NCBI GenBank assembly: GCA_026874595.1
Contig: CM049309.1
Span: forward strand, 91,782,723-91,846,722
Source: Sipunculus nudus
Taxonomy: Eukaryota > Annelida > Sipuncula > Golfingiida > Sipunculidae
Length of the DNA: 64,000 nt
Direction: 5' to 3'
The notes under the pieces: generated by a model
The model's database searches: none
Told to the model about the DNA's origin: nothing
Seen by the model: only the letters and a program-made list of their open reading frames with translations
Translations under genes and position numbers: made by a program
Part shown: positions 46,389 to 60,320 of the stretch, piece after piece
Layout of the letters: each line of letters opens with the position of its first letter
Numbering within the stretch: the first letter of the stretch is position 1

Positions 46389-47839
46389 TTCTGTGATGGA
46401 GGGGCCCACTAAGATACAAACGTTCTGTGATGGAGGGCCCACTAAGATGCAAATGTTCTGTGATGGGGGACCTACTAAGATACAAACGCACTGTGATGGA
46501 GGGGCCGACTAAGATACAAACGTTCTGTGATGGAGGGCCCACTAAGATACAAACGTTCTGTGATGGAGGGCCCACTAATATACAAACACTCTGTGATGGA
46601 TGGGCCCAATTAGATACAAACGCACTGTAATGGATGGGCCCACTAAGATACAAGGGCCCACTAAGATACAAACGCACTCTGCTGGAGGGGCCGACTAAGA
46701 CACAAACGTTCTCTGATGGAGGGGCCCACTAAGATAAAAACGTTCTGTGATGGAGGGGCCACTAAGATACAAACGTTCTGTGATGGAGGGGCCACTAAGA
46801 TACACACGTGCCGAGTTGGAGGGGCCCACTAAGATACAAACGTTCTGTGATGGAGGGGCCCACTAATATACAAACGCTCTGTGATGGATGGGCCCACTAA
46901 GATACAAACACGCTGTGATGGAGGGACCCACTAAGATACAAACGTTCTGTGATGGAGGGTCCCACTAAGATACAATGTTCTGTGAGGGAGGGGCCACTAA
47001 GATACAAACGTTCTGTGATGGAGGGGCCCACTAAGATACAAACGTTCTGTGATGGAGGGCCCACTAAGATACAAACACTGTGTGATGGAGGGACCTACTA
47101 AGATACAAACGTTCTGTTATGGAGGGACCTACTAAGATACAAACGTTCTGTGATGGAGCGGCCCAGTAAGATACAAACGTTCTGTGATGGAGGGCCCACT
47201 AAGATACAAACGCACTGTGATGGAGGGGCCCTCTAAGATACAAACGTTCTATGATGGAGGGGCCCACTAAGTTACAAACGTTCTGTGATGAAGGGGCCCA
47301 CTAAGATACAAACGTTCTGTGATGGAGGGGCCAACAAAGATACAAACGTTCTGTGAAGGAGGGGCCACTAAGATACAAACGTTCTGTAATGGAAGGGCCA
47401 CTAAGATACACACGTGCCGTGATGGAGGGGCGCAATAAGATACAAACGCTCTGTGATGGATGGGCCCACTAAGATACAAACACGCTGTGATGGAGGGACC
47501 CACTAAGATACAAACGTTCTGTGATGGAGGGTCCCACTAAGATACAAATGTTCTGTGAGGGATGGGCCCACTAAGATACAAACGTTCTGTGATGGAGGGG
47601 CCCGCTAAGATACAAACGTTTTGTGATGGAAGGCCCACTAAGATACAAACACTCTGTGATGGAGGGAACTACTAAGATACAAACGTTCTGTGATGGATGG
47701 ACCTACTAAGATACAAACGTTCTGTGATGGAGCGGCCCACTAAGATACAAACGTTCTCTGATGGAGGGCCCACTAAGATACAAACGCACTGTGATGGAGG
47801 GGCCCTCTAAGATACAAACGTTCTATGATGGAGGGGCCC

Positions 47840-50050
47840 ACTAAGTTACAAACGTTCTGTGATGGAGGGGCCCACTAAGATACAAACGTTCTGTGATGGA
47901 GGGCCCACTAAGATGCAAATGTTCTGTGATGGGGGACCTACTAAGATACAAACGCACTGTGATGGAGGGGCCGACTAAGATACAAACGTTCTGTGATGGA
48001 GGGCCCACTAAGATACAAACGTTCTGTGATGGAGGGCCCACTAAGATACAAACACTCTGTGATGGAGGGGCCCAATTAGATACAAACGCACTGTAATGGA
48101 TGGGCCCACTAAGATACAAGGGCCCACTAAGATACAAACGCACTCTGCTGGAGGGGCCGACTAAGACACAAACGTTCTCTGATGGAGGGGCCCACTAAGA
48201 TAAAAACGTTCTGTGATGGAGGGGCCACTAAGATACAAACGTTCTGTGATGGAGGGGCCACTAAGATACACACGTGCCGAGTTGGAGGGGCCCACTAAGA
48301 TACAAACGTTCTGTGATGGAGGGGCCCACTAATATACAAACGCTCTGTGATGGATGGGCCCACTAAGATACAAACACGCTGTAATGGAGGGACCCACTAA
48401 GATACAAACGTTCTGTGATGGAGGGTCCCACTAAGATACAATGTTCTGTGAGGGAGGGGCCCACTAAGATACAAACGTTCTGTGATGGAGGGGCCCACTA
48501 AGATACAAACGTTCTGTGATGGAGGGCCCACTAAGATACAAACACTCTGTGATGTAGGGACCTACTAAGATACAAACGTTCTGTGATGGAGGGACCTACT
48601 AAGATACAAACGTTCTGTGATGGAGCGGCCAAGTAAGATACAAACGTTCTGTGATGGAGGGGACCACTAAAACACAAACGTTCTGTGATGGAGGGGCCCA
48701 CTAAGATACAAACGTTCTGTGATGGAGGGGCCACTAAGATACAAACGTTCTGTGATGGAGGGGCCACTAAGATACACACTTGCCGTGATGGAGGGGCCCA
48801 CTAAGATACAAATGTTCTGTGATGGAGGGGCCCACTAAGATACAAACGCTCTGTGATGGATGGGCCCACTAAGATACAAACACGCTGTGATGGAGGGACC
48901 CACTAAGATACAAACGGTCTGTGATGGAGGGGCCCAATAAGTTACAAACGTTCTGTGATGGAGGGGCCCACTAAATTACAAACGTTCTGTGATGGAGGGG
49001 TCCACTAAGATACAAACGTTCTGTGATGGAGGGCCCACTAAGATGCAAATGTTCTGTGATGGGGGACCTACTAAGATACAAACGCACTGTGATGGAGGGG
49101 CCGACTAAGATACAAACGTTCTGTGATGGAGGGCCCACTAAGATACAAACGTTCTGTGATGGAGGGCCCACTAAGATACAAACACTCTGTGATGGAGGGG
49201 CCCAATTAGATACAAACGCACTGTAATGGATGGGCCCACTAAGATACAAGGGCCCACTAAGATACAAACGCACTCTGCTGGAGGGGCCGACTAAGACACA
49301 AACGTTCTCTGATGGAGGGGCCCACTAAGATAAAAACGTTCTGTGATGGAGGGGCCACTAAGATACAAACGTTCTGTGATGGAGGGGCCACTAAGATACA
49401 CACGTGCCAAGTTGGAGGGGCCCACTAAGATACAAACGTTCTGTGATGGAGGGGCCCACTAATATACAAACGCTCTGTGATGGATGGGCCCACTAAGATA
49501 CAAACACGCTGTAATGGAGGGACCCACTAAGATACAAACGTTCTGTGATGGAGGGTCCCACTAAGATACAATGTTCTGTGAGGGAGGGGCCCACTAAGAT
49601 ACAAACGTTCTGTGATGGAGGGGCCCACTAAGATACAAACGTTCTGTGATGGAGGGCCCACTAAGATACAAACACTCTGTGATGTAGGGACCTACTAAGA
49701 TACAAACGTTCTATGATGGAGGGACCTACTAAGATACAAACGTTCTGTGATGGAGCGGCCCAGTAAGATACAAACGTTCTGTGATGGAGGGGACCACTAA
49801 AAGACAAACGTTCTGTGATGGAGGGGCCCACTAAGATACAAACGTTCTGTGATGGAGGGGCCACTAAGATACAAACGTTCTGTGATGGAGGGGCCACTAA
49901 GATACACACTTGCCGTGATGGAGGGGCCCACTAAGATACAAATGTTCTGTGATGGAGGGGCCCACTAAGATACAAACGCTCTGTGATGGATGGGCCCACT
50001 AAGATACAAACACGCTGTGATGGAGGGACCCACTAAGATACAAACGGTCT
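47840..50050 (+). repeat. 1130-bp tandem duplication within the satellite
   Basis: The variant order at 47841-48920 repeats at 48971-50050 with an offset of 1130. Features such as GATGTAGGGACC (48552/49682) correspond. Confidence 0.85.
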
Positions 50051-52765
50051 GTGATGGAGGGTCCCACTAAGACACAAATGTTCTGTGATGGAGGGGCCCA
50101 CTAAGATACAAACGTTCTGTGATGGAGGGGCCCACTAAGATACAAACGTTCTGTGATGGAGGGGCCACTAAGATACAAACGTTCTGTGATGGAGGGGCCA
50201 CTAAGATACACACATGCCGTGATGGAGGGGCCCACTAAGATACAAATGTTCTGTGATGGAGGGGCCCACTAAGATACAAACGCTCTGTGATGGATGGGCC
50301 CACTAAGATACAAACACGCTGTGATGGAGGGACCCACTAAGATACAAACGGTCTGTGATGGAGGGTCCCACTAAGACACAAATGTTCTGTGATGGAGGGG
50401 CCCACTAAGATACAAACGTTCTGTGATGGAGGGGCCCACTAAGATACAAACGTTCTGTGATGGAGGGTCCACTAAGATACAAACACTCTGTGATGGAGGG
50501 ACCTACTAAGATACAAACGTTCTGTGATGGAGGGACCTACTATGATACAAACGTTCTGTGATGGAGCGGCCCGTTAAGATACAAACGTTCTGTGATGGAG
50601 GGCCCACTAAGATACAAACGCACTGTGATGGAGGGGCCCTCTAAGATACAAACGTTCTGTGATGGAGGGGCCCAATAAGTTACAAACGTTCTGTGATGGA
50701 GGGGCCCACTAAATTACAAACGTTCTGTGATGGAGGGGCCCACTAAGATACAAACGTTCTGTGATGGAGGGCCCACTAAGATGCAAATGTTCTGTGATGG
50801 GGGACCTACTAAGATACAAACGCACTGTGATGGAGGGGCCGACTAAGATACAAACGTTCTGTGATGGAGGGCCCACTAAGATACAAACGTTCTGTGATGG
50901 AGGGCCCACTAATATACAAACACTCTGTGATGGATGGGCCCAATTAGATACAAACGCACTGTAATGGATGGGCCCACTAAGATACAAGGGCCCACTAAGA
51001 TACAAACGCACTCTGCTGGAGGGGCCGACTAAGACACAAACGTTCTCTGATGGAGGGGCCCACTAAGATAAAAACGTTCTGTGATGGAGGGGCCACTAAG
51101 ATACAAACGTTCTGTGATGGAGGGGCCACTAAGATACACACGTGCCGAGTTGGAGGGGCCCACTAAGATACAAACGTTCTGTGATGGAGGGGCCCACTAA
51201 TATACAACCGCTCTGTGATGGATGGGCCCACTAAGATACAAACACGCTGTGATGGAGGGACCCACTAAGATACAAACGTTCTGTGATGGAGGGTCCCACT
51301 AAGATACAATGTTCTGTGAGGGAGGGGCCACTAAGATACAAACGTTCTGTGATGGAGGGGCCCACTAAGATACAAGCGTTCTGTGATGGAGGGCCCACTA
51401 AGATACAAACACTGTGTGATGGAGGGACCTACTAAGATACAAACGTTCTGTGATGGAGGGACCTACTAAGATACAAACGTTCTGTGATGGAGCGGCCCAG
51501 TAAGATACAAACGTTCTGTGATGGAGGGCCCACTAAGATACAAACGCACTGTGATGGAGGGGCCCTCTAAGATACAAACGTTCTATGATGGAGGGGCCCA
51601 CTAAGTTACAAACGTTCTGTGATGAAGGGGCCCACTAAGATACAAACGTTCTGTGATGGAGGGGCCAACAAAGATACAAACGTTCTGTGAAGGAGGGGCC
51701 ACTAAGATACAAACGTTCTGTGATGGAAGGGCCACTAAGATACACACGTGCCGTGATGGAGGGGCCCAATAAGATACAAACGTTCTGTGATGGAGGGGCC
51801 CACTAAGATACAAACGTTCTGTGATGGAGGGCCCACTAAGATACAAACACTCTGTGATGGAGGGCCCACTAAGATACAAACGCACTCTGATTGAGGGGCC
51901 CAATAAGATACAAACGCACTGTGATGGATGGGCCCACTAAGATACAAGGGCCCACTAAGATACAAACGCACTCTGCTGGAGGGGCCCACTAAGATACAAA
52001 CGCATTGTGATGGAGGGGCCCACTAAGACACAAACGTTCTCTGATGGAGGGGCCCACTAAGATACAAACGCTCTGTGATGGAAGGGCCACTAAGATACAA
52101 ACGTTCTGTGATGGAGGGGCCACTAAGATACACATGTGCCGTGATGGATAGGCCCACTAAGATACAAACGTTCTGTGATGGAGGAACCCACTAAGATACA
52201 AACGTTCTGTGATGGAGGGTCCCACTAAGATACAAATGTTCTGTTAAGGAGGGGCCCACTAAGATCCAAACGTTCTGTGATGGAGGGGCCCACTAAGATA
52301 CAAACGTTCTGTGATGGAGGGGCCACTAAGGTACACACTTGCCGTGATGGAGGGGCCCACTAAGATACAAATGTTCTGTGATGGAGGGGCCCACTAAGAT
52401 ACAAACGCTCTGTGATGGATGGGCCCACTAAGATACAAATGTTCTGTGATGGAGGGGCCCACTAAGATACAAACGTTCTGTGATGGAGGGGCCCACTAAG
52501 ATACAAACGTTCTGTGATGGAGGGTCCACTAAGATACAAACACTCTGTGATGGAGGGACCTACTAAGATACAAACGTTCTGTGATGGAGGGACCTACTAT
52601 GATACAAACGTTCTGTGATGGAGCGGCCCGTTAAGATACAAACGTTCTGTGATGGAGGGCCCACTAAGATACAAACGCACTGTGATGGAGGGGCCCTCTA
52701 AGATACAAACGTTCTGTGATGGAGGGGCCCAATAAGTTACAAACGTTCTGTGATGGAGGGGCCCA

Positions 52766-55700
52766 CTAAATTACAAACGTTCTGTGATGGAGGGGCCCAC
52801 TAAGATACAAACGTTCTGTGATGGAGGGCCCACTTAGATGGAAATGTTCTGTGATGGGGGACCTACTAAGATACAAACGCACTGTGATGGAGGGGCCGAC
52901 TAAGATACAAACGTTCTGTGATGGAGGGCCCACTAAGATACAAACGTTCTGTGATGGAGGGCCCACTAATATACAAACACTCTGTGATGGATGGGCCCAA
53001 TTAGATACAAACGCACTGTAATGGATGGGCCCACTAAGATACAAGGGCCCACTAAGATACAAACGCACTCTGCTGGAGGGGCCGACTAAGACACAAACGT
53101 TCTCTGATGGAGGGGCCCACTAAGATAAAAACGTTCTGTGATGGAGGGGCCACTAAGATACAAACGTTCTGTGATGGAGGGGCCACTAAGATACACACGT
53201 GCCGAGTTGGAGGGGCCCACTAAGATACAAACGTTCTGTGATGGAGGGGCCCACTAATATACAAACGCTCTGTGATGGATGGGCCCACTAAGATACAAAC
53301 ACGCTGTGATGGAGGGACCCACTAAGATACAAACGTTCTGTGATGGAGGGTCCCACTAAGATACAATGTTCTGTGAGGGAGGGGCCACTAAGATACAAAC
53401 GTTCTGTGATGGAGGGGCCCACTAAGATACAAACGTTCTGTGATGGAGGGCCCACTAAGATACAAACACTGTGTGATGGAGGGACCTACTAAGATACAAA
53501 CGTTCTGTTATGGAGGGACCTACTAAGATACAAACGTTCTGTGATGGAGCGGCCCAGTAAGATACAAACGTTCTGTGATGGAGGGCCCACTAAGATACAA
53601 ACGCACTGTGATGGAGGGGCCCTCTAAGATACAAACGTTCTATGATGGAGGGGCCCACTAAGTTACAAACGTTCTGTGATGAAGGGGCCCACTAAGATAC
53701 AAACGTTCTGTGATGGAGGGGCCAACAAAGATACAAACGTTCTGTGAAGGAGGGGCCACTAAGATACAAACGTTCTGTGATGGAAGGGCCACTAAGATAC
53801 ACACGTGCCGTGATGGAGGGGCGCAATAAGATACAAACGCTCTGTGATGGATGGGCCCACTAAGATACAAACACGCTGTGATGGAGGGACCCACTAAGAT
53901 ACAAACGTTCTGTGATGGAGGGTCCCACTAAGATACAAATGTTCTGTGAGGGATGGGCCCACTAAGATACAAACGTTCTGTGATGGAGGGGCCCGCTAAG
54001 ATACAAACGTTTTGTGATGGAAGGCCCACTAAGATACAAACACTCTGTGATGGAGGGAACTACTAAGATACAAACGTTCTGTGATGGATGGACCTACTAA
54101 GATACAAACGTTCTGTGATGGAGCGGCCCACTAAGATACAAACGTTCTCTGATGGAGGGCCCACTAAGATACAAACGCACTGTGATGGAGGGGCCCTCTA
54201 AGATACAAACGTTCTATGATGGAGGGGCCCACTAAGTTACAAACGTTCTGTGATGGAGGGGCCCACTAAGATACAAACGTTCTGTGATGGAGGGGCCAAC
54301 TAAGATACAAACGTTCTGTGATGGAGGGCCCACTAAGATACAAACACTCTGTGATGGACAGACCTACTAAGATACAAACGCACTATGATGGAGTTGCCCA
54401 CTAAGATACAAACGTTCTGTGATGGAGGGGCCCACTAAGATACAAACGTTCTGTGATGGAGGGCCCACTAAGATACAAACACTCTGTGATGGAGGGCCCA
54501 CTAAGATACAAACGCACTCTGATTGAGGGGCCCAATAAGATACAAACGCACTGTGATGGATGGGCCCACTAAGATACAAGGGCCCACTAAGATACAAACG
54601 CACTCTGCTGGAGGGGCCCACTAAGATACAAACGCATTGTGATGGAGGGGCCCACTAAGACACAAACGTTCTCTGATGGAGGGGCCCACTAAGATACAAA
54701 CGCTCTGTGATGGAAGGGCCACTAAGATACAAACGTTCTGTGATGGAGGGGCCACTAAGATACACATGTGCCGTGATGGATAGGCCCACTAAGATACAAA
54801 CGTTCTGTGATGGAGGGACCCACTAAGATACAAACGTTCTGTGATGGAGGGTCCCACTAAGATACAAATGTTCTGTTAAGGAGGGGCCCACTAAGATCCA
54901 AACGTTCTGTGATGGAGGGGCCCACTAAGATACAAACGTTCTGTGATGGAGGGACCACTAAGATACAAACACTCTGTGATTGAGGGACCTACTAGGATAT
55001 AAACGTTCCGTGATGGATCGGCCCACTAATATACAAACTTCTTGTGATGGAGGGCCCACTAAGACACAAACGTTCTCTGATGGAGGGGCCCACTAAGTTA
55101 CAAACGTTCTGTGATGGAGGGGCCCACTAAGTTACAAATGTTCTGTGATGTAGGGGCCCACTAAGATACAAACGTTCTGTGATGGAGGGACCACTAAGAT
55201 ACAAACACTCTGTGATTGAGGGACCTACTAGGATATAAACGTTCCGTGATGGAGCGGCCCACTAATATACAAACTTCTTGTGATGGAGGGCCCACTAAGA
55301 CACAAACGTTCTCTGATGGAGGGGCCCACTAAGTTACAAACGTTCTGTGATGGAGGGGCCCACTAAGTTACAAATGTTCTGTGATGTAGGGGCCCACTAA
55401 GATACAAACGTTCTGTGATGGAGGGGCCCACTAAGATACAAACGCACTGTGATGGAGGGGCCCACTAAGATACAAGTGATCTGGGATGGAGGGGCCCACT
55501 AAGATACAAACACACTGTGGTGGAGGGGCCCACTAGGATACAAACGCACTGTGAAGGAGGGGCCCACCAAGATACAAACGTTCTGTGATGGAGGGGCCCA
55601 CTAAATTACAAACGTTCTGTGATGGAGGGGCCCACTAAGATACAAACGTTCTGTGATGGAGGGCCCACTTAGATGGAAATGTTCTGTGATGGGGGACCTA

Positions 55701-58430
55701 CTAAGATACAAACGCACTGTGATGGAGGGGCCGACTAAGATACAAACGTTCTGTGATGGAGGGCCCACTAAGATACAAACGTTCTGTGATGGAGGGCCCA
55801 CTAATATACAAACACTCTGTGATGGATGGGCCCAATTAGATACAAACGCACTGTAATGGATGGGCCCACTAAGATACAAGGGCCCACTAAGATACAAACG
55901 CACTCTGCTGGAGGGGCCGACTAAGACACAAACGTTCTCTGATGGAGGGGCCCACTAAGATAAAAACGTTCTGTGATGGAGGGGCCACTAAGATACAAAC
56001 GTTCTGTGATGGAGGGGCCACTAAGATACACACGTGCCGAGTTGGAGGGGCCCACTAAGATACAAACGTTCTGTGATGGAGGGGCCCACTAATATACAAA
56101 CGCTCTGTGATGGATGGGCCCACTAAGATACAAACACGCTGTGATGGAGGGACCCACTAAGATACAAACGTTCTGTGATGGAGGGTCCCACTAAGATACA
56201 ATGTTCTGTGAGGGAGGGGCCACTAAGATACAAACGTTCTGTGATGGAGGGGCCCACTAAGATACAAACGTTCTGTGATGGAGGGCCCACTAAGATACAA
56301 ACACTGTGTGATGGAGGGACCTACTAAGATACAAACGTTCTGTTATGGAGGGACCTACTAAGATACAAACGTTCTGTGATGGAGCGGCCCAGTAAGATAC
56401 AAACGTTCTGTGATGGAGGGCCCACTAAGATACAAACGCACTGTGATGGAGGGGCCCTCTAAGATACAAACGTTCTATGATGGAGGGGCCCACTAAGTTA
56501 CAAACGTTCTGTGATGAAGGGGCCCACTAAGATACAAACGTTCTGTGATGGAGGGGCCAACAAAGATACAAACGTTCTGTGAAGGAGGGGCCACTAAGAT
56601 ACAAACGTTCTGTGATGGAAGGGCCACTAAGATACACACGTGCCGTGATGGAGGGGCGCAATAAGATACAAACGCTCTGTGATGGATGGGCCCACTAAGA
56701 TACAAACACGCTGTGATGGAGGGACCCACTAAGATACAAACGTTCTGTGATGGAGGGTCCCACTAAGATACAAATGTTCTGTGAGGGATGGGCCCACTAA
56801 GATACAAACGTTCTGTGATGGAGGGGCCCGCTAAGATACAAACGTTTTGTGATGGAAGGCCCACTAAGATACAAACACTCTGTGATGGAGGGAACTACTA
56901 AGATACAAACGTTCTGTGATGGATGGACCTACTAAGATACAAACGTTCTGTGATGGAGCGGCCCACTAAGATACAAACGTTCTCTGATGGAGGGCCCACT
57001 AAGATACAAACGCACTGTGATGGAGGGGCCCTCTAAGATACAAACGTTCTATGATGGAGGGGCCCACTAAGTTACAAACGTTCTGTGATGGAGGGGCCCA
57101 CTAAGATACAAACGTTCTGTGATGGAGGGGCCAACTAAGATACAAACGTTCTGTGATGGAGGGCCCACTAAGATACAAACACTCTGTGATGGACAGACCT
57201 ACTAAGATACAAACGCACTATGATGGAGTTGCCCACTAAGATACAAACGTTCTGTGATGGAGGGGCCCACTAAGATACAAACGTTCTGTGATGGAGGGCC
57301 CACTAAGATACAAACACTCTGTGATGGAGGGCCCACTAAGATACAAACGCACTCTGATTGAGGGGCCCAATAAGATACAAACGCACTGTGATGGATGGGC
57401 CCACTAAGATACAAGGGCCCACTAAGATACAAACGCACTCTGCTGGAGGGGCCCACTAAGATACAAACGCATTGTGATGGAGGGGCCCACTAAGACACAA
57501 ACGTTCTCTGATGGAGGGGCCCACTAAGATACAAACGCTCTGTGATGGAAGGGCCACTAAGATACAAACGTTCTGTGATGGAGGGGCCACTAAGATACAC
57601 ATGTGCCGTGATGGATAGGCCCACTAAGATACAAACGTTCTGTGATGGAGGGACCCACTAAGATACAAACGTTCTGTGATGGAGGGTCCCACTAAGATAC
57701 AAATGTTCTGTTAAGGAGGGGCCCACTAAGATCCAAACGTTCTGTGATGGAGGGGCCCACTAAGATACAAACGTTCTGTGATGGAGGGACCACTAAGATA
57801 CAAACACTCTGTGATTGAGGGACCTACTAGGATATAAACGTTCCGTGATGGATCGGCCCACTAATATACAAACTTCTTGTGATGGAGGGCCCACTAAGAC
57901 ACAAACGTTCTCTGATGGAGGGGCCCACTAAGTTACAAACGTTCTGTGATGGAGGGGCCCACTAAGTTACAAATGTTCTGTGATGTAGGGGCCCACTAAG
58001 ATACAAACGTTCTGTGATGGAGGGACCACTAAGATACAAACACTCTGTGATTGAGGGACCTACTAGGATATAAACGTTCCGTGATGGAGCGGCCCACTAA
58101 TATACAAACTTCTTGTGATGGAGGGCCCACTAAGACACAAACGTTCTCTGATGGAGGGGCCCACTAAGTTACAAACGTTCTGTGATGGAGGGGCCCACTA
58201 AGTTACAAATGTTCTGTGATGTAGGGGCCCACTAAGATACAAACGTTCTGTGATGGAGGGGCCCACTAAGATACAAACGCACTGTGATGGAGGGGCCCAC
58301 TAAGATACAAGTGATCTGGGATGGAGGGGCCCACTAAGATACAAACACACTGTGGTGGAGGGGCCCACTAGGATACAAACGCACTGTGAAGGAGGGGCCC
58401 ACCAAGATACAAACGTTCTGTGATGGAGGG
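52766..58430 (+). repeat. 2835-bp tandem duplication within the satellite, with nested 238-bp repeat
   Basis: Blocks 52766/55601 and 54367/57202 are offset by exactly 2835. Inside each copy, a seven-unit segment (ATTGAGGGACC, GATATAAACGTTCCG, ACTTCTTGTGATGG) is itself duplicated with a 238-base offset (54969/55207). Confidence 0.85.
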
Positions 58431-58619
58431 GCCAACTAAGACACAAACGTTCTCTGATGGAGGGGCCCACTAAGATACAAACGTTCTGTGATGGAGGGGC
58501 CACTAAGATACAAAAGTTCTGTAATGGAGGGACCCACTAAAATACACACGTTCTGTGATGGAGAGGTCCACTTAGATACAAACGTTCTGTGTTTGAGGGG
58601 ACCACTAAGCGTTCTGGTA

Positions 58620-59475
58620 ATTAGCCGCAGTTAATTCAAATAAAGCTCTGTGTTAAGGCGTGTATGATCGGCTGTAATGAGCCGCAGTAAATTCAAATTT
58701 TAAGCTCTGTGTTAAGGCGTGTATGATCGGCTGTAATGAGCCGCAGTTAATTCAAATAAAGCTCTGTGTTAAGGCGTGAATGATCGGCTGTAATGAGCCG
58801 CAGTAAATTCAAATAAAGCTCTTTGTTAAGGCGTGAATGATTGGCTGTAATGAGCCGCAGTAAATTCAAATAAAGCTCTGTGTTAAGGCGTGTATGATCG
58901 GCTGTAATGAGCCGCAGTAAATTCAAATAAAGCTCTGTGTTAAGGCGTGAATGATTGGCTGTAATGAGCCGCAGTTAATTCAAATAAAGCTCTGTGTAGG
59001 GGCGTGTATGATCGGCTGTAATGAGCCGCAGTAAATTCAAATAAAGCTCTGGGTCGGGGCGTGTATAATCGGCTGTAATGAACCGCAGTAAATTCAAATA
59101 AAGCCCTGTGTAGGGGCGTGTATAATCGGCTGTAATGAGCCGCGGTTAATATAAATAAAGCTCTGTGTTGGGGCGTGTATGATTGGCTGTAATGAGCCGC
59201 GATTAATTAAAATAAAGCTCTGTGTAGGGGCATGTATGATCGGCAAATGAGCCCCAGTTAATTCAAATGAAGCTCTGTGTTGGGGCGTGTATGATCGGCT
59301 GTAATGACCCACAATTAATTCAAATAAAGCTCTGTGTAGGAGCGTGTATGATCGGCAAATGAGCCCCAGTTAATTCAAATGAAGCGCTGTGATGGGGCGT
59401 GTATGATCGGCTGTAATAAACCGCAGTTAATTCAAATAAAGCTAAGTGTAGGGGCGTGTATGATTGGCCGCAAGT
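58620..59475 (+). repeat. 57-bp tandem array with a hairpin in each unit
   Basis: About 15 copies of a 57-base unit containing CGGCTGTAATGAGCCG, AATTCAAATAAAGCTCTGTG and AAGGCGTGTATGAT. CGGCT/AGCCG can pair around GTAATG. Later units lose the hairpin (CGGCAAATGAGCCC) and change TTAAGG to TAGGGG. It is unrelated to the 34-bp satellite it touches. Every unit has AATAAA. Confidence 0.9.
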
Positions 59476-60045
59476 TGCATCATACATACGATGTATTTCA
59501 GTGCATGCCTCCCTGCCGTCTGGTATTGAAAAACATACCAAGTCAAATAACTGGCAGCAGGTAGACAGAGCAACAAGTGCTGTCTCATCGATGCACCAAG
59601 AACGTACAGTTCAAGAGCGCATTTTGTTTCTTGTTTTCACATAGCCATGAAGATGCATGTAATCGGTAGTCTTCCAGTGTATTATTTTGATATAACAGGG
59701 GGCAATAAATACAAAAGATGTGTTAAGCCATGTACCCGGAATGCAGGGGACGTATATGCACTCTGGTCATTTATATAATTCAGCTAGAAAACGCGATATC
59801 GGCTTCATCTACAGCTGGTGTCCATTCGGTGTCCCTAAACCAGCATGTAATTAAAATGTAGCGCAGTGCTTATTAATGTAAGTAACATGTGTGCATTCTC
59901 TATCACGAAAGGAAGGAATTTGTTGAGCGTATACCACCTTTTCTAGTTAAACGTAAGCCTATACATGATCGTCAAGCTGAATCAACATCTAGCTGACAGA
60001 CAAGACTGAAAGAGATGGACACAAAGACGGTACCTTTTCAGTATT
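59476..60045. other. No recognised gene
   Basis: Spacer between tandem arrays. Short frames overlap the 57-bp array and are not supported. Confidence 0.45.
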
Positions 60046-60320
60046 CTTTTAACTAAGCTTACCTAGAATGACCTGAGCTATACAGATGACCCTTTGTCCG
60101 TCGTCCGTCCGTTTGGCCGTCAATGCTGTAGTCTGGGAACAAATTGTAATCTTGAGGCCCGGTAGGTTCAATCATCAAATGCTGACATATTCTGGCAGGC
60201 CCCCCCCCCCCCCCCCCCGTGGAAACCCAAACGCAGGTCACTGTCAAATGAATTTTGACATTCTCGACCTTGTGCAGCTTACAATAGTACAAACACATAC
60301 CGTTACGACAATCACTTGAA
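60046..60320 (+). repeat. Fragment of the dispersed bivalve-type repeat, with C-tract
   Basis: It has AGCTTACCTAGAATGACCTG, then CGTCGTCCGTCCGTTTGG, CCGTCAATGCTGTAG and GGAACAAATTGTAAT, as in the family at 26757. A run of about 20 C (60199-60218) interrupts it. Confidence 0.6.

Larger units (their letters stand above)
37571..58612 (+). repeat. 21-kb satellite with 34-bp unit
   Basis: An unbroken array of roughly 620 units. The consensus, in two parts, is GGGGCCCACTAAGATAC and AAACGTTCTGTGATGGA (17 + 17 bases). Length variants of 31-33 bases arise from GGGCCC/GGGGCCAC ends. Common substitutions fall in the second half (ACGCACTG, ACACTCTG, ACACGCTG, ATGTTCTG, CGTGCCGTG). A truncated unit (GATACAAGGGCCC) marks certain repeated blocks. 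Units are unevenly related, which reflects segmental duplication. All open frames inside (60-100 codons) are frame artefacts. It ends at about 58612, where the 57-bp array starts. Confidence 0.95.

Noticed and set aside
37571-58612. Dozens of 67-100-codon open frames (LYLSGP, HHRTFVS, QNVCILVGP and KIQTFCDGG repeats) on both strands
   Set aside because: The 34-base period is 1 mod 3, so a frame walks through all three phases. On minus it stays open until a normal unit puts TAG in phase, giving about three units per frame. Frames repeat only because the DNA does. No start context, splice sites or composition supports a protein.
37571-58612. CRISPR-like array of ~34-base repeats
   Set aside because: Units abut with no unique spacers, and the setting is an animal genome with introns and LINEs.
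59094-59541. Frames of SYTPQHRASFELTG-type repeats
   Set aside because: They are translations of the 57-bp array (57 is a multiple of 3, so one frame stays open until a unit variant stops it).
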